A DNA stretch of 18,714 nt from Acidimicrobium sp. BACL17 MAG-120823-bin42 (GTDB lineage Bacteria; Actinomycetota; Acidimicrobiia; Acidimicrobiales; Ilumatobacteraceae), in assembly GCA_001438985.1 (NCBI GenBank), contig LIAZ01000007.1, positions 1 to 18,714 of the forward strand, written 5' to 3'. Position 1 is the first letter of the stretch. Each line of letters begins with the position of its first letter. The notes under the pieces were generated by a model. The model had not been told where the DNA came from and ran no database searches. It saw only the letters and a list, made by a program, of their open reading frames with translations. The position numbers and the translations under genes are program-made. This document shows, one piece after another, positions 7,536-13,984 of this stretch.

Positions 7536-8456
7536 ATGGCCGGTCCTCGCGATGCTGGGTTCGATGCACTAACCCTCGCGGGATACAGAACTGCATCATT
7601 GTTTGCCAAGTTGACACCAAGCCCGTTGGCGCTTGGCGCTTCTCTCGCACTTGGCGCTCCATTGGCGCTTGGCATGCGCGATAAGCGTGCAATGATCGAG
7701 CGGCATTTACAGCGCGTTAATCCGGCTTTGAAAGGTTTCGCGTTGCGACAAGCGGTGCAAGAGTCGTTTCAGAGTTATACGCGTTATTACCTGGAGACAT
7801 TTCGATTAGGAACGTTGTCAAAGAAACAGATTGAGGCAGGATTCAGTGTTGATGGTTTCAAATACATCGAACAAGGGATAGCAGCAGGTAACGGTGTCAT
7901 TCTTGCGCTTCCACATTTGGGTGGTTGGGAATGGTCGGGCAGATGGTTGGTTGATCAAGGTTATGGATTAACTGCGGTGGTCGAACATTTGGACAACGAA
8001 GAGCTCTTTGAGTGGTTTAAGCAAATGCGCAGTCGCGTTGGTGTGGATGTCATTCCATTAGATGACAAAGCGGGTGTGCGTGTGGGTAAAGCATTAAAAG
8101 ATAATCGTGTGGTGTCGTTGTTGTGTGATCGCGACATTCCCCGCGATGGTGTGCGCTCGGGGGTAGAGGTTGAGTTCTTTGGCGAGCGAACGACGGTGCC
8201 TGCTGGCCCCGCATTCTTTGCATTACGCACGGGAGCAGCGTTGCTGCCACTTGCAACATATTTCACGCGTAGAGCCGATGGTCATCACACGGTGGTTCGT
8301 CCGCCGATTCCGGTAGCTCGTGAAGGTGCGTTGCGAGACGATATTGCTCGGATCACACAACTACTCATGATTGAAATCGAAGCGTTGATCCGAAGGGCTC
8401 CCGAGCAATGGCATTTGTTTCAACCAAATTGGCCGAGTGACCCCGGCTTCAATTAG
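7536..8456 (+). CDS. patA: PatA-like phosphatidylinositol mannoside acyltransferase
   Basis: A 306-residue LpxL/HtrB-superfamily acyltransferase. PatA acylates a mannose of phosphatidylinositol mono- and dimannoside on the cytosolic side of the membrane. The catalytic motif is PHLGGWE (H127 to E132, an HX4D/E motif), followed by LCDRDIPRDG (196-205) and FFGERTTVPAGPAFFALRTGA, which is characteristic of this branch. The N-terminal 50 residues are hydrophobic and contain a threefold LALGA(S/P)-type repeat. Position after pgsA1 supports PatA over a general lysophospholipid acyltransferase. In M. tuberculosis pimA follows directly, whereas here four arsenic genes and an oxidoreductase lie between. 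Its TAG stop overlaps the arsR stop on the other strand. Confidence 0.85.
   Translation: MAGPRDAGFDALTLAGYRTASLFAKLTPSPLALGASLALGAPLALGMRDKRAMIERHLQRVNPALKGFALRQAVQESFQSYTRYYLETFRLGTLSKKQIEAGFSVDGFKYIEQGIAAGNGVILALPHLGGWEWSGRWLVDQGYGLTAVVEHLDNEELFEWFKQMRSRVGVDVIPLDDKAGVRVGKALKDNRVVSLLCDRDIPRDGVRSGVEVEFFGERTTVPAGPAFFALRTGAALLPLATYFTRRADGHHTVVRPPIPVAREGALRDDIARITQLLMIEIEALIRRAPEQWHLFQPNWPSDPGFN
7626..7673 (+). repeat. Short in-frame tandem repeat coding LALGA-type units
   Basis: Three near-identical units reading LALGAS, LALGAP and LALGM are encoded by repeats of cttggcgct/ttggcgctt within the N-terminal hydrophobic segment of the PatA-like protein. The units are about 18 bases long. The repeat keeps the reading frame and probably extends or tunes a membrane-associated helix. 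Confidence 0.55.
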
Positions 8457-8818
8457 GCGAGCAGCGTACGAAGCTCATTGAGTCGTTCGTGATTCACGCG
8501 GTACCACACCCACGTTCCACGACGTTCGCTGAGGAGTAGTCCTGCCTCACGCAATACCTTGAGGTGATGGCTCACGGTTGGCTGCGATCGACCCGTTGGC
8601 TTCACAAGGTGGCAGGCACATGTTTCGGTATCGGGTGAGGCAGCAATCAGGCTGAATAGCTTCAGACGAATAGGGTCGGCAAGCGCGGCAAATCCAACGG
8701 ATAAACCCTCAGCCTGTTTCGTGGTGAGTGCGGCATCTGAAACAGGGCCACAACACTCTTGTGAGGTGGCTGAAAGTCGTATCGGTTGGGGCGTCTTTGT
8801 TATATTGATACTTATCAA
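8453..8818 (-). CDS. arsR: ArsR-family arsenite-responsive repressor
   Basis: A 121-residue winged-helix repressor expected to leave its operator when it binds As(III). The helix-turn-helix is around SQPTVSHHLKVLREAG (78-93), followed by a beta-wing (SERRGTWVWYRV). Likely metalloid-binding cysteines are the N-terminal pair C22-C23 (ECCGP) plus C67 and C69 (TCACHL); N-terminal CC with a cysteine near helix 3 is the pattern of actinobacterial arsenic repressors. It is divergent from arsI, with a perfect palindrome at the junction. The only canonical start consistent with an intact ECC segment is TTG at 8818, which lies inside the palindrome and has no Shine-Dalgarno; the start is therefore uncertain though the gene is not. 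Its stop overlaps the patA stop. Confidence 0.92.
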   Translation of the reverse strand: MISINITKTPQPIRLSATSQECCGPVSDAALTTKQAEGLSVGFAALADPIRLKLFSLIAASPDTETCACHLVKPTGRSQPTVSHHLKVLREAGLLLSERRGTWVWYRVNHERLNELRTLLA

Positions 8819-8824
8819 TATAAC
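8797..8824 (+). promoter_or_regulatory. Predicted arsI promoter overlapping the operator
   Basis: TTGTTA at 8797-8802 (4 of 6 to the -35 consensus) and TATAAC at 8819-8824 (5 of 6 to the -10 consensus) are 16 bases apart, with the operator palindrome filling the space. The predicted start near 8831 gives a leader of about 12 bases carrying GAAGAGG before the arsI ATG. Confidence 0.6.
8799..8824. promoter_or_regulatory. Perfect 12-2-12 palindromic ArsR operator
   Basis: Two arms of 12 bases, GTTATATTGATA and its exact reverse complement, flank a CT centre. A 12-2-12 inverted repeat is the classic ArsR/SmtB operator form, and TTGATA-N2-TATCAA resembles known arsenic-regulator sites. It sits between divergent arsR and arsI and covers the predicted arsI promoter, so bound ArsR should block arsI-aqpS-arsC and probably arsR itself. 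Confidence 0.88.
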
Positions 8825-8842
8825 AGATGGAAGAGGTAGATG

Positions 8843-9271
8843 ATGTCACGAGTGCAATTGGCGTTAAACGTGAGCAATCTGGACGAGGCAATCGAGTTTT
8901 ACTCGAAGATGTTTAATACCAAGCCCGCAAAGGTGCGTGAGGGGTATGCGAACTTCGCCATTGTCGATCCGCCACTCAAATTGGTGCTGATGGAGCAGGC
9001 AGGAATACCCAAAGGCGAGTTTCACCATTTGAATCATCTCGGTGTCGAACTAGAAAACTCTGAACGTGTTGATCAATCAATCGCACGATTTGAGGACCTG
9101 GGTTTGGTCGACAAGGTAGAAAAAGACACCGTGTGTTGCTATGCCAAACAGGACAAAGTATGGGTGCAGTCACCCGATGATGCACCGTGGGAGTTTTATA
9201 CCGTCCTTGCTGACTCGCCAAGTTATTACGTCAAAATTGATGATGGTTCGGGTTCAGCGTGCTGTTCATGA
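8843..9271 (+). CDS. arsI: ArsI/CadI-type VOC dioxygenase, C-As lyase
   Basis: A 142-residue vicinal-oxygen-chelate protein. ArsI cleaves the carbon-arsenic bond of trivalent organoarsenicals such as methylarsenite, releasing arsenite, using Fe(II) and oxygen. Metal ligands expected in the family are visible: Q5 (SRVQLALNV), H65 (NHLGVE) and E117 (WEFYTVLAD). The vicinal cysteines C98-C99 in TVCCYAKQDKVWV are the organoarsenical-binding pair that marks ArsI. A second pair, C140-C141, lies at the very C-terminus, as in M. tuberculosis CadI. The second of two adjacent ATGs is chosen because GAAGAGG is 6 bases before it and it matches the MSRVQLALNV start of CadI. The first gene of the induced operon; it overlaps aqpS by 4 bases. 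A cadmium-induced CadI role is the main alternative, but the neighbours favour arsenic. Confidence 0.88.
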   Translation: MSRVQLALNVSNLDEAIEFYSKMFNTKPAKVREGYANFAIVDPPLKLVLMEQAGIPKGEFHHLNHLGVELENSERVDQSIARFEDLGLVDKVEKDTVCCYAKQDKVWVQSPDDAPWEFYTVLADSPSYYVKIDDGSGSACCS

Positions 9272-9924
9272 TGCGTCGATTAGCCGCCGAAGCACTCGGC
9301 ACGTGTTTGCTGATAGTTGCAGTAATTGGTTCGGGAATCATGGCGGAACGATTGACGCAAGACGTGGCGTTGCAGTTGCTGTGCAATGCAGTGGCTACGG
9401 GTGGCGCACTTGTTGCATTGATTCTGATTTTTGCTCCAGTGTCTGGAGCATCGTTCAATCCAATCGTTGGAATCGTGGGCGCCTTGCTAGGAGAGGGAAG
9501 TTGGAAAGACACTGCACTGTATGCAATTGCACAAACCATTGGTGGTTGCACGGGAGCGGTCATCGCCAACGTGATGTTTGATCTCGATGCAATCAACTTG
9601 TCTGAAAAGGTACGCACTGGGTCAAACATTTGGATCTCCGAAGCTGTTGCATCTGTTGGTTTGCTCGTGGTGATTTACGGAACGATTCGTGCGAAACGGG
9701 CGAACTTGGTTCCGTTCACAGTTGCTGCGTGGATCACCGGTGCGTACTTCTTTACCTCGTCTACTTCGCTTGCCAACCCTGCCGTTACCGTTTCTCGCAC
9801 ATTGAGCAACACCTTTGCCGGAATCGCACCGGAGTCGGTTCCCATGTTCATCGTGATGCAACTTGTTGGTGCCGTAATTGGTTTTGGAATTATTCGTTTT
9901 GTATTTGACGAGAGTGCAGCATGA
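9268..9924 (+). CDS. aqpS: Aquaporin-family arsenite channel, AqpS-like
   Basis: A 218-residue major intrinsic protein with six predicted helices. The first NPA box is altered to NPI (64-66, in GASFNPIVG) and the second is NPA (170-172, in SLANPAVTVSR). The Arg that normally follows the second NPA is Val, with an Arg only at 177; loss of this filter Arg suits a wider pore for As(OH)3. Aquaglyceroporins linked to arsenic operons (AqpS of Sinorhizobium meliloti) let arsenite flow out down its gradient after arsenate reduction. The start at 9268 overlaps the arsI stop by 4 bases (ATGA); GTG 9259 and ATG 9271 are alternatives. The gene also overlaps arsC by 4 bases, so the three should be translated together. 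Confidence 0.85.
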   Translation: MMRRLAAEALGTCLLIVAVIGSGIMAERLTQDVALQLLCNAVATGGALVALILIFAPVSGASFNPIVGIVGALLGEGSWKDTALYAIAQTIGGCTGAVIANVMFDLDAINLSEKVRTGSNIWISEAVASVGLLVVIYGTIRAKRANLVPFTVAAWITGAYFFTSSTSLANPAVTVSRTLSNTFAGIAPESVPMFIVMQLVGAVIGFGIIRFVFDESAA

Positions 9925-10331
9925 GCGACGAGTCAATTCCTGGCGTGTTGTTTTTGTGCGTGCACAATGCGGGACGTAGCCAAATGGGTGCCGGGTTCAT
10001 GCGCTCGTTAGGCGGTGCCAAGGTTCGGGTGTTTTCTGGTGGGTCGGAACCTGCTGCGAAGGTAAATCCTTCTGCTGTACTTGCAATGCGCGAGGTCGGT
10101 ATTGACATTGCCGACTACGTACCTGCGAAGTGGTCAATGGAAATGTTGCACGAAGTAGATGTGGTCGTCACGATGGGTTGTGGAGACACGTGCCCGTACA
10201 TTCCAGGTAAGCGCTACGTGGATTGGCCGTTAGATGATCCGGCTGGTCAGGGGGTTGATGCGGTGCGACCAATTCGTGACCAGATTAAGACTCTCGTTGA
10301 AGCGTTGTTAATTGAACTCGCGGTGCATTAA
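9921..10331 (+). CDS. arsC: Arsenate reductase, LMW-phosphatase fold, mycothiol type
   Basis: A 136-residue enzyme that reduces arsenate to arsenite. The phosphatase-like loop CVHNAGRS gives catalytic C13 and R19, and YVDWPLDDPAGQG (99-111) holds the general-acid Asp. VTMGCGDTCPYIPGKRY (83-99) is the block typical of actinobacterial mycothiol/mycoredoxin-linked ArsC, as in Corynebacterium glutamicum ArsC1 and ArsC2, which form an arsenate-mycothiol adduct. C87 and C91 are the other cysteines; a thioredoxin-type disulfide cascade using them is the alternative. The mshC gene about 7 kb away supports mycothiol as the thiol. It overlaps aqpS by 4 bases at the start; at its end its TAA shares bases with the stop of the opposite gene. 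Confidence 0.92.
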   Translation: MSDESIPGVLFLCVHNAGRSQMGAGFMRSLGGAKVRVFSGGSEPAAKVNPSAVLAMREVGIDIADYVPAKWSMEMLHEVDVVVTMGCGDTCPYIPGKRYVDWPLDDPAGQGVDAVRPIRDQIKTLVEALLIELAVH

Positions 10332-11263
10332 CTCTCAAACGCAGCAAACAACTCCGCAATAGCTTTTGCCTGTCCGCCACTTGTGGACGACATCACAGCA
10401 ATGGGAAGTACTCCGGCGTTTGCCCATGCGGCAAATTGCTCGCGAACCTGGGAAGCATTTCCCGAAATGGTGCAGTCACGCAACCAATCGTCGGTCATGG
10501 CCTGTTGTAATTGTTCAGCGAGTGACTCCTTGGGAGTGTTCGCAATAATCGATTCGATGCGGTCCATTTCTTTGTCGTAGCCAGCCCCGCGCCAATAGTT
10601 GCGATAGTTGGGTAGTGACACATAGCCGGTCAGGGTTTTGCGATGAATCGCATACGCGGCATCGAGGTCGTCGCTGATCACGGTTGGCACCATGTTCGAC
10701 ATAAAGAACTGATCCGGCATGGTTGGCGCGATTGATGCAACCTGGCGGCTGATGTCGCGCAGTGATGCGTTGGCCCAAATAGCACCTTGTGAAATCTCGG
10801 TAGAAAGCGCGAGCATCTTGTCGCGCAGCGTGGCCAGAAAGATCGGTGGCAATTGGCCCGAAAAACGTTCGTTTGCTCGCATTGCCTGTACGTAGTTGGC
10901 AATATCGGAAAGTGGTTTACCTGTAGAAACACCAAGTCGTTGCACAACTGGACCATGGCTCACACCAATACCAAGTCCAAATCGACCGCCAGAAACTTCA
11001 TGAATATGTGCTGCAGTGTTTCCTAGTTCAACGGGATGGCTGTAGTACATCGGTTGAATCGATGTCCAAAACCTGATGGTTGACGTCGCATGTGCAAGTG
11101 AAACGCACAATCCCAAAGTTCCGCCAAGGCTCGGGCACGCAATCCCTGCAAATCCTCGACGCTCAGCCTCGATAGCCAAATCCAATATTGCGTGTCGTTT
11201 CGTTGGTGATGCAACGAGAGAAATCGCAGGAAGCGTGTATGTAGAGGGTGAGAACGTGATCAT
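10328..11263 (-). CDS. Luciferase-like, probably F420-dependent oxidoreductase
   Basis: A 311-residue protein of the bacterial luciferase-like superfamily (TIM barrel). Supporting blocks are AIEAERRGFAGIACPS (about 30-45), the strand TIRFWTSIQ, VSGGRFGLGIGVSHGP near residue 100, and a C-terminal ISGNASQVREQFAAWANAGV segment that resembles the 'G-t-P-e-v' end motif of F420-dependent family members. The substrate is unknown. AAGGAG lies 10 bases before the ATG, so unlike many unit-leading genes here it has a Shine-Dalgarno. It is divergent from pimA across 38 bases and convergent with arsC, with overlapping stops (TTAA). Flavin rather than F420 use cannot be excluded. Confidence 0.8.
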   Translation of the reverse strand: MITFSPSTYTLPAISLVASPTKRHAILDLAIEAERRGFAGIACPSLGGTLGLCVSLAHATSTIRFWTSIQPMYYSHPVELGNTAAHIHEVSGGRFGLGIGVSHGPVVQRLGVSTGKPLSDIANYVQAMRANERFSGQLPPIFLATLRDKMLALSTEISQGAIWANASLRDISRQVASIAPTMPDQFFMSNMVPTVISDDLDAAYAIHRKTLTGYVSLPNYRNYWRGAGYDKEMDRIESIIANTPKESLAEQLQQAMTDDWLRDCTISGNASQVREQFAAWANAGVLPIAVMSSTSGGQAKAIAELFAAFES

Positions 11264-11266
11264 GGC

Positions 11267-11294
11267 TTGAATACTCCTTGTAGACGCCTACCGT
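11267..11294 (+). promoter_or_regulatory. Candidate promoter for leaderless pimA
   Basis: TTGAAT (11267-11272) and TACCGT (11289-11294) are 16 bases apart; TACCGT ends 7 bases before the GTG start of pimA. No Shine-Dalgarno is present. The element lies wholly in the 38-base gap to the divergent oxidoreductase gene and suggests that pimA has its own promoter now that the inserted genes separate it from patA. Confidence 0.5.
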
Positions 11295-11301
11295 ATATGG
11301 C

Positions 11302-12483
11302 GTGAACATGTTGCGCATCGCCATGGTGAGCCCGTACAGCGTGTCGGTCCCGGGGGGTGTGCAGGCTCAGGTGCTTGGGCTTTCTCGTGAGCTTCGTCGT
11401 CTCGGGCATGAAGTGCGAGTGCTCGCGCCGTGTGATGGCCCACCGCCCGAACCTTTTGTCACCCCGCTCGGTAACAGCCTGCCAACAGCAGCCAATGGTT
11501 CAGTAGCTCCGTTAGCGCCAGATCCGTCTGCTGCATTGCGAACAATTCGTGCGCTGAACGATGAGGCGTTTGACATCATCCACTTGCACGAGCCAATTGT
11601 TCCTGGACCAACGGTCACGGCGTTGTTGCTCAAGCTGGCACCAACAGTGGGCACCTTTCATGCAGCCGGCGACTCAACTTCGTACCGAGTGTTGAACAAG
11701 ACAGCGCGATGGGCGGCAGAGCACTTAACAACTCGAGTCGCGGTAAGTGACTCAGCTAAGGAGTTGGCTCATCGCTACCTGGGTGGCGAATATACAACGT
11801 TGTTCAACGGAATTGAGTTGCAGAGATATCAGAAACCACATGTAGATCGTGAAGCATCACCAACCATTTTCTTTTGCGGAAGATATGAACCGCGAAAAGG
11901 TTTGGAAGTGTTATTGCAAGCCATGTCGCATATTCCCGCCGACGTGAAATTGTGGATTGCTTCCGATGGTCTTGGAATCGACGATCTGCAGAACACGTAC
12001 GGTGCAGATTCGCGAATCAAGTGGCTGGGCAGAATCTCGGAGGAAGACAAGTTAGACAGATTGGCTCGTTGCTCAGTCTTTTGTGCTCCTTCACTACGTG
12101 GTGAGTCATTTGGAATTGTGTTACTTGAGGCAATGGCCGCGGGCGCGCCATTGGTCGCGAGCAATATCAGTGGGTACAACAATGTTACAAGTAGTGAACG
12201 CAATGCCTTGCTCGTCGAGCCAGGAAACCCTGTCGAGTTGGCCAGGTGCATCATGCGCACGTTCAAAGAACCAGAGCTGCGAAAATCGTTAGTAACGGGC
12301 GGCTATGAGCGTGCAACGGATTTTTCGATGGAACGATTGGCAGAGCAATATCTCTCCATCTATCGAAAGCTGTTGAGTGACGAGAAATTGAGAATCCTCG
12401 AAATCAAACCGAATCGTTTTGTCGCAATCTTTGGGGATCGCATTCTTCGACGCCCTAAGTTCCTCTCAGCCAAAGATGACTGA
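11302..12483 (+). CDS. pimA: Phosphatidylinositol mannosyltransferase, GT4 (PimA-like)
   Basis: A 393-residue GT-B glycosyltransferase. PimA adds the first mannose from GDP-mannose to phosphatidylinositol at the cytosolic membrane face. PYSVSVPGGVQ (11-21) is the N-terminal Gly-loop motif of PimA. H120 in GTFHAAG corresponds to the catalytic-pocket His, CGRYEPRKG (192-200) gives the Arg and Lys that bind the sugar-nucleotide phosphates, and ESFGIVLLE (268-276) is the EX7E motif of GT4 retaining enzymes. The start is GTG at 11302, 7 bases after a -10-like element; ATG at 11308 is possible. The extra C-terminal 30 residues are basic. Other GT4 mannosyltransferases remain possible, but the pgsA-patA context supports PimA. 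Confidence 0.87.
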   Translation: MNMLRIAMVSPYSVSVPGGVQAQVLGLSRELRRLGHEVRVLAPCDGPPPEPFVTPLGNSLPTAANGSVAPLAPDPSAALRTIRALNDEAFDIIHLHEPIVPGPTVTALLLKLAPTVGTFHAAGDSTSYRVLNKTARWAAEHLTTRVAVSDSAKELAHRYLGGEYTTLFNGIELQRYQKPHVDREASPTIFFCGRYEPRKGLEVLLQAMSHIPADVKLWIASDGLGIDDLQNTYGADSRIKWLGRISEEDKLDRLARCSVFCAPSLRGESFGIVLLEAMAAGAPLVASNISGYNNVTSSERNALLVEPGNPVELARCIMRTFKEPELRKSLVTGGYERATDFSMERLAEQYLSIYRKLLSDEKLRILEIKPNRFVAIFGDRILRRPKFLSAKDD

Positions 12484-12507
12484 ACTTCAGTCCGAGCGTC
12501 AACGCCG

Positions 12508-12513
12508 TAGACT
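12508..12513 (+). promoter_or_regulatory. Candidate -10 hexamer for leaderless lemA
   Basis: TAGACT ends 6 bases before the lemA ATG in the 36-base gap after pimA. There is no Shine-Dalgarno before the ATG and no good -35. Confidence 0.48.
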
Positions 12514-12519
12514 GTCCTT

Positions 12520-13074
12520 ATGAATTCCACGCTGCTAATAATTGTCGTAGTTGTCATTCTGGTTTTGGCGATTGGTGGGGTGTATAACTCGCTCATTCGT
12601 CGTCGCAATGAAGTAGATAACGCGTGGAGCCAAATTGATGTGCAATTGAAGCGTCGGCTTGATTTGATCCCAAATCTTGTTGAAACCGTCAAGGGTTACG
12701 CGGCTCACGAAAAGACTGCGCTTGAAGCAGTGGTCGCTGCACGTAACTCGGCAATGGCAGCATCGTCTGATCCGCATGCTCAAGCGGCTGCAGATACTGC
12801 GATATCTGGTGCATTGCGTCAACTCTTTGCGCTATCCGAGGCGTATCCCGATCTGAAGGCGAATCAAGGTTTTGTTTCTCTGCAAGAAGAGTTGGCAAAT
12901 ACAGAAAGCCGGATTGCTTACGCCCGCCAGTTTTATGGAGATGCGGTCGCTACGTACAACACAGCGATTCAAAATTTTCCAGCGGTGTTCATTGCTCGAG
13001 CCTTCTCCTTTGCTGAACGCGAATTCTTTGAGGCAGAGGATGCTGCACGCGTGGTTCCAGAAGTGAAGTTCTAA
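12520..13074 (+). CDS. lemA: LemA family membrane protein
   Basis: A 184-residue protein with one N-terminal membrane helix (about 4-24) and an outside helical bundle. The LemA signature is clear: YNSLIRRRNEVDNAWSQIDV followed by LKRRLDLIPNLVETVKGYA, then ARNSAMAA, and the C-terminal half with LQEELANTESRIAYARQFYGDAVATYN. Its length is usual. The molecular role of LemA is not established; it is often encoded beside HtpX-like proteases, as here, where htpX begins 2 bases after its stop. It leads a three-gene run, lemA, htpX and the DUF3048 lipoprotein gene. Confidence 0.93.
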   Translation: MNSTLLIIVVVVILVLAIGGVYNSLIRRRNEVDNAWSQIDVQLKRRLDLIPNLVETVKGYAAHEKTALEAVVAARNSAMAASSDPHAQAAADTAISGALRQLFALSEAYPDLKANQGFVSLQEELANTESRIAYARQFYGDAVATYNTAIQNFPAVFIARAFSFAEREFFEAEDAARVVPEVKF

Positions 13075-13076
13075 TC

Positions 13077-13982
13077 ATGAACGATTTGATCTCAGCAAAT
13101 AAACGCCGCACTGTTTTTTTGATGTTTGGATTTGTTGCCGTAGTGCTCTTGGTTGGCGTAGCAGTTGGATCGCTCGTTGGAAATGGTGTTACCGGAACTC
13201 TTATCGCCCTCGTGATATCTGCGGTTGTGGCGGTTACGTCATACTGGAAATCAGACAGCATCGCGTTAGCAGTAAGTCGAGCGGTTCCAGCAGATGAAAC
13301 CGAGTTTCGCAGGTTGCACAACCTGGTCGAAGGTTTGTGTATTGCGGGAGGTTTACCGAAGCCGCGGGTATATGTCATTCATGACGAAGCACCAAATGCG
13401 TTTGCAACAGGACGCAATCCAAAGCATGCCGCGATTGCGATCACGACAGGTTTGTTAGCAACGATGAACCGCGTCGAGCTTGAAGGCGTTGTTGCTCACG
13501 AACTTTCGCACATCAAAAATTACGACATCTTGGTTTCCACGTTGGCGGTCACTCTCGTTGGCACAGTTGCAATAATCACCGACATAACGTTGCGGATGAT
13601 GTGGTGGAACGGTGGTCGTGTAAGCAGGGGTGGCGATCGCGGAGATCGGGGTAACCCTCTAGCCCTTATCGGATTTGTGCTGTTGTTGGTATCTCCATTG
13701 ATCGCTCGGGCGATGCAGGCTGCTGTAAGTCGCCGTCGTGAAACATTGGCTGATGTGTCGGCTATACGCATGACGAGGTACCCGCCGGGTTTGATTTCAG
13801 CGCTCGAAAAACTTCAGGCCGATCACACGGAAACGGCCTCGGCCAGTATGGCTACGGCTCACATGTGGATTGAGCAGCCGCTTTCTGGAGTGAAAGACGC
13901 GGGCCGACTGGGCATGTGGCATAAACTTTTCAATACCCACCCGCCTCTATCGGAGCGAATTGCTTTGCTCAGGGAGATGTAA
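13077..13982 (+). CDS. htpX: HtpX-like M48 membrane metalloprotease
   Basis: A 301-residue zinc protease of the inner membrane, a family that degrades misfolded membrane proteins. Two membrane helices lie at about 12-35 and 38-55. The zinc motif is HELSH (141-145), preceded by PNAFATGRNPKHAAIAITTGL (107-127), which is typical of HtpX. Further hydrophobic segments follow the motif, and RRRETLADVSA (about 219-229) carries the third zinc ligand Glu. The C-terminal FNTHPPLSERIALL is also a family hallmark. It is tightly coupled to lemA (2-base gap), and the lipoprotein gene starts 2 bases after it. Confidence 0.93.
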   Translation: MNDLISANKRRTVFLMFGFVAVVLLVGVAVGSLVGNGVTGTLIALVISAVVAVTSYWKSDSIALAVSRAVPADETEFRRLHNLVEGLCIAGGLPKPRVYVIHDEAPNAFATGRNPKHAAIAITTGLLATMNRVELEGVVAHELSHIKNYDILVSTLAVTLVGTVAIITDITLRMMWWNGGRVSRGGDRGDRGNPLALIGFVLLLVSPLIARAMQAAVSRRRETLADVSAIRMTRYPPGLISALEKLQADHTETASASMATAHMWIEQPLSGVKDAGRLGMWHKLFNTHPPLSERIALLREM

Positions 13983-13984
13983 TT

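Noticed and set aside
8843..9271. Annotation as a cadmium-induced protein (CadI) only
   Set aside because: The CC pair, the VOC ligands and the ArsR-aquaporin-ArsC context fit ArsI better, though the families are the same lineage.
8400..11310. Mobile element or attachment site at the borders of the arsenic cassette
   Set aside because: No direct repeats, terminal inverted repeats, integrase or transposase remnants could be seen at either border.
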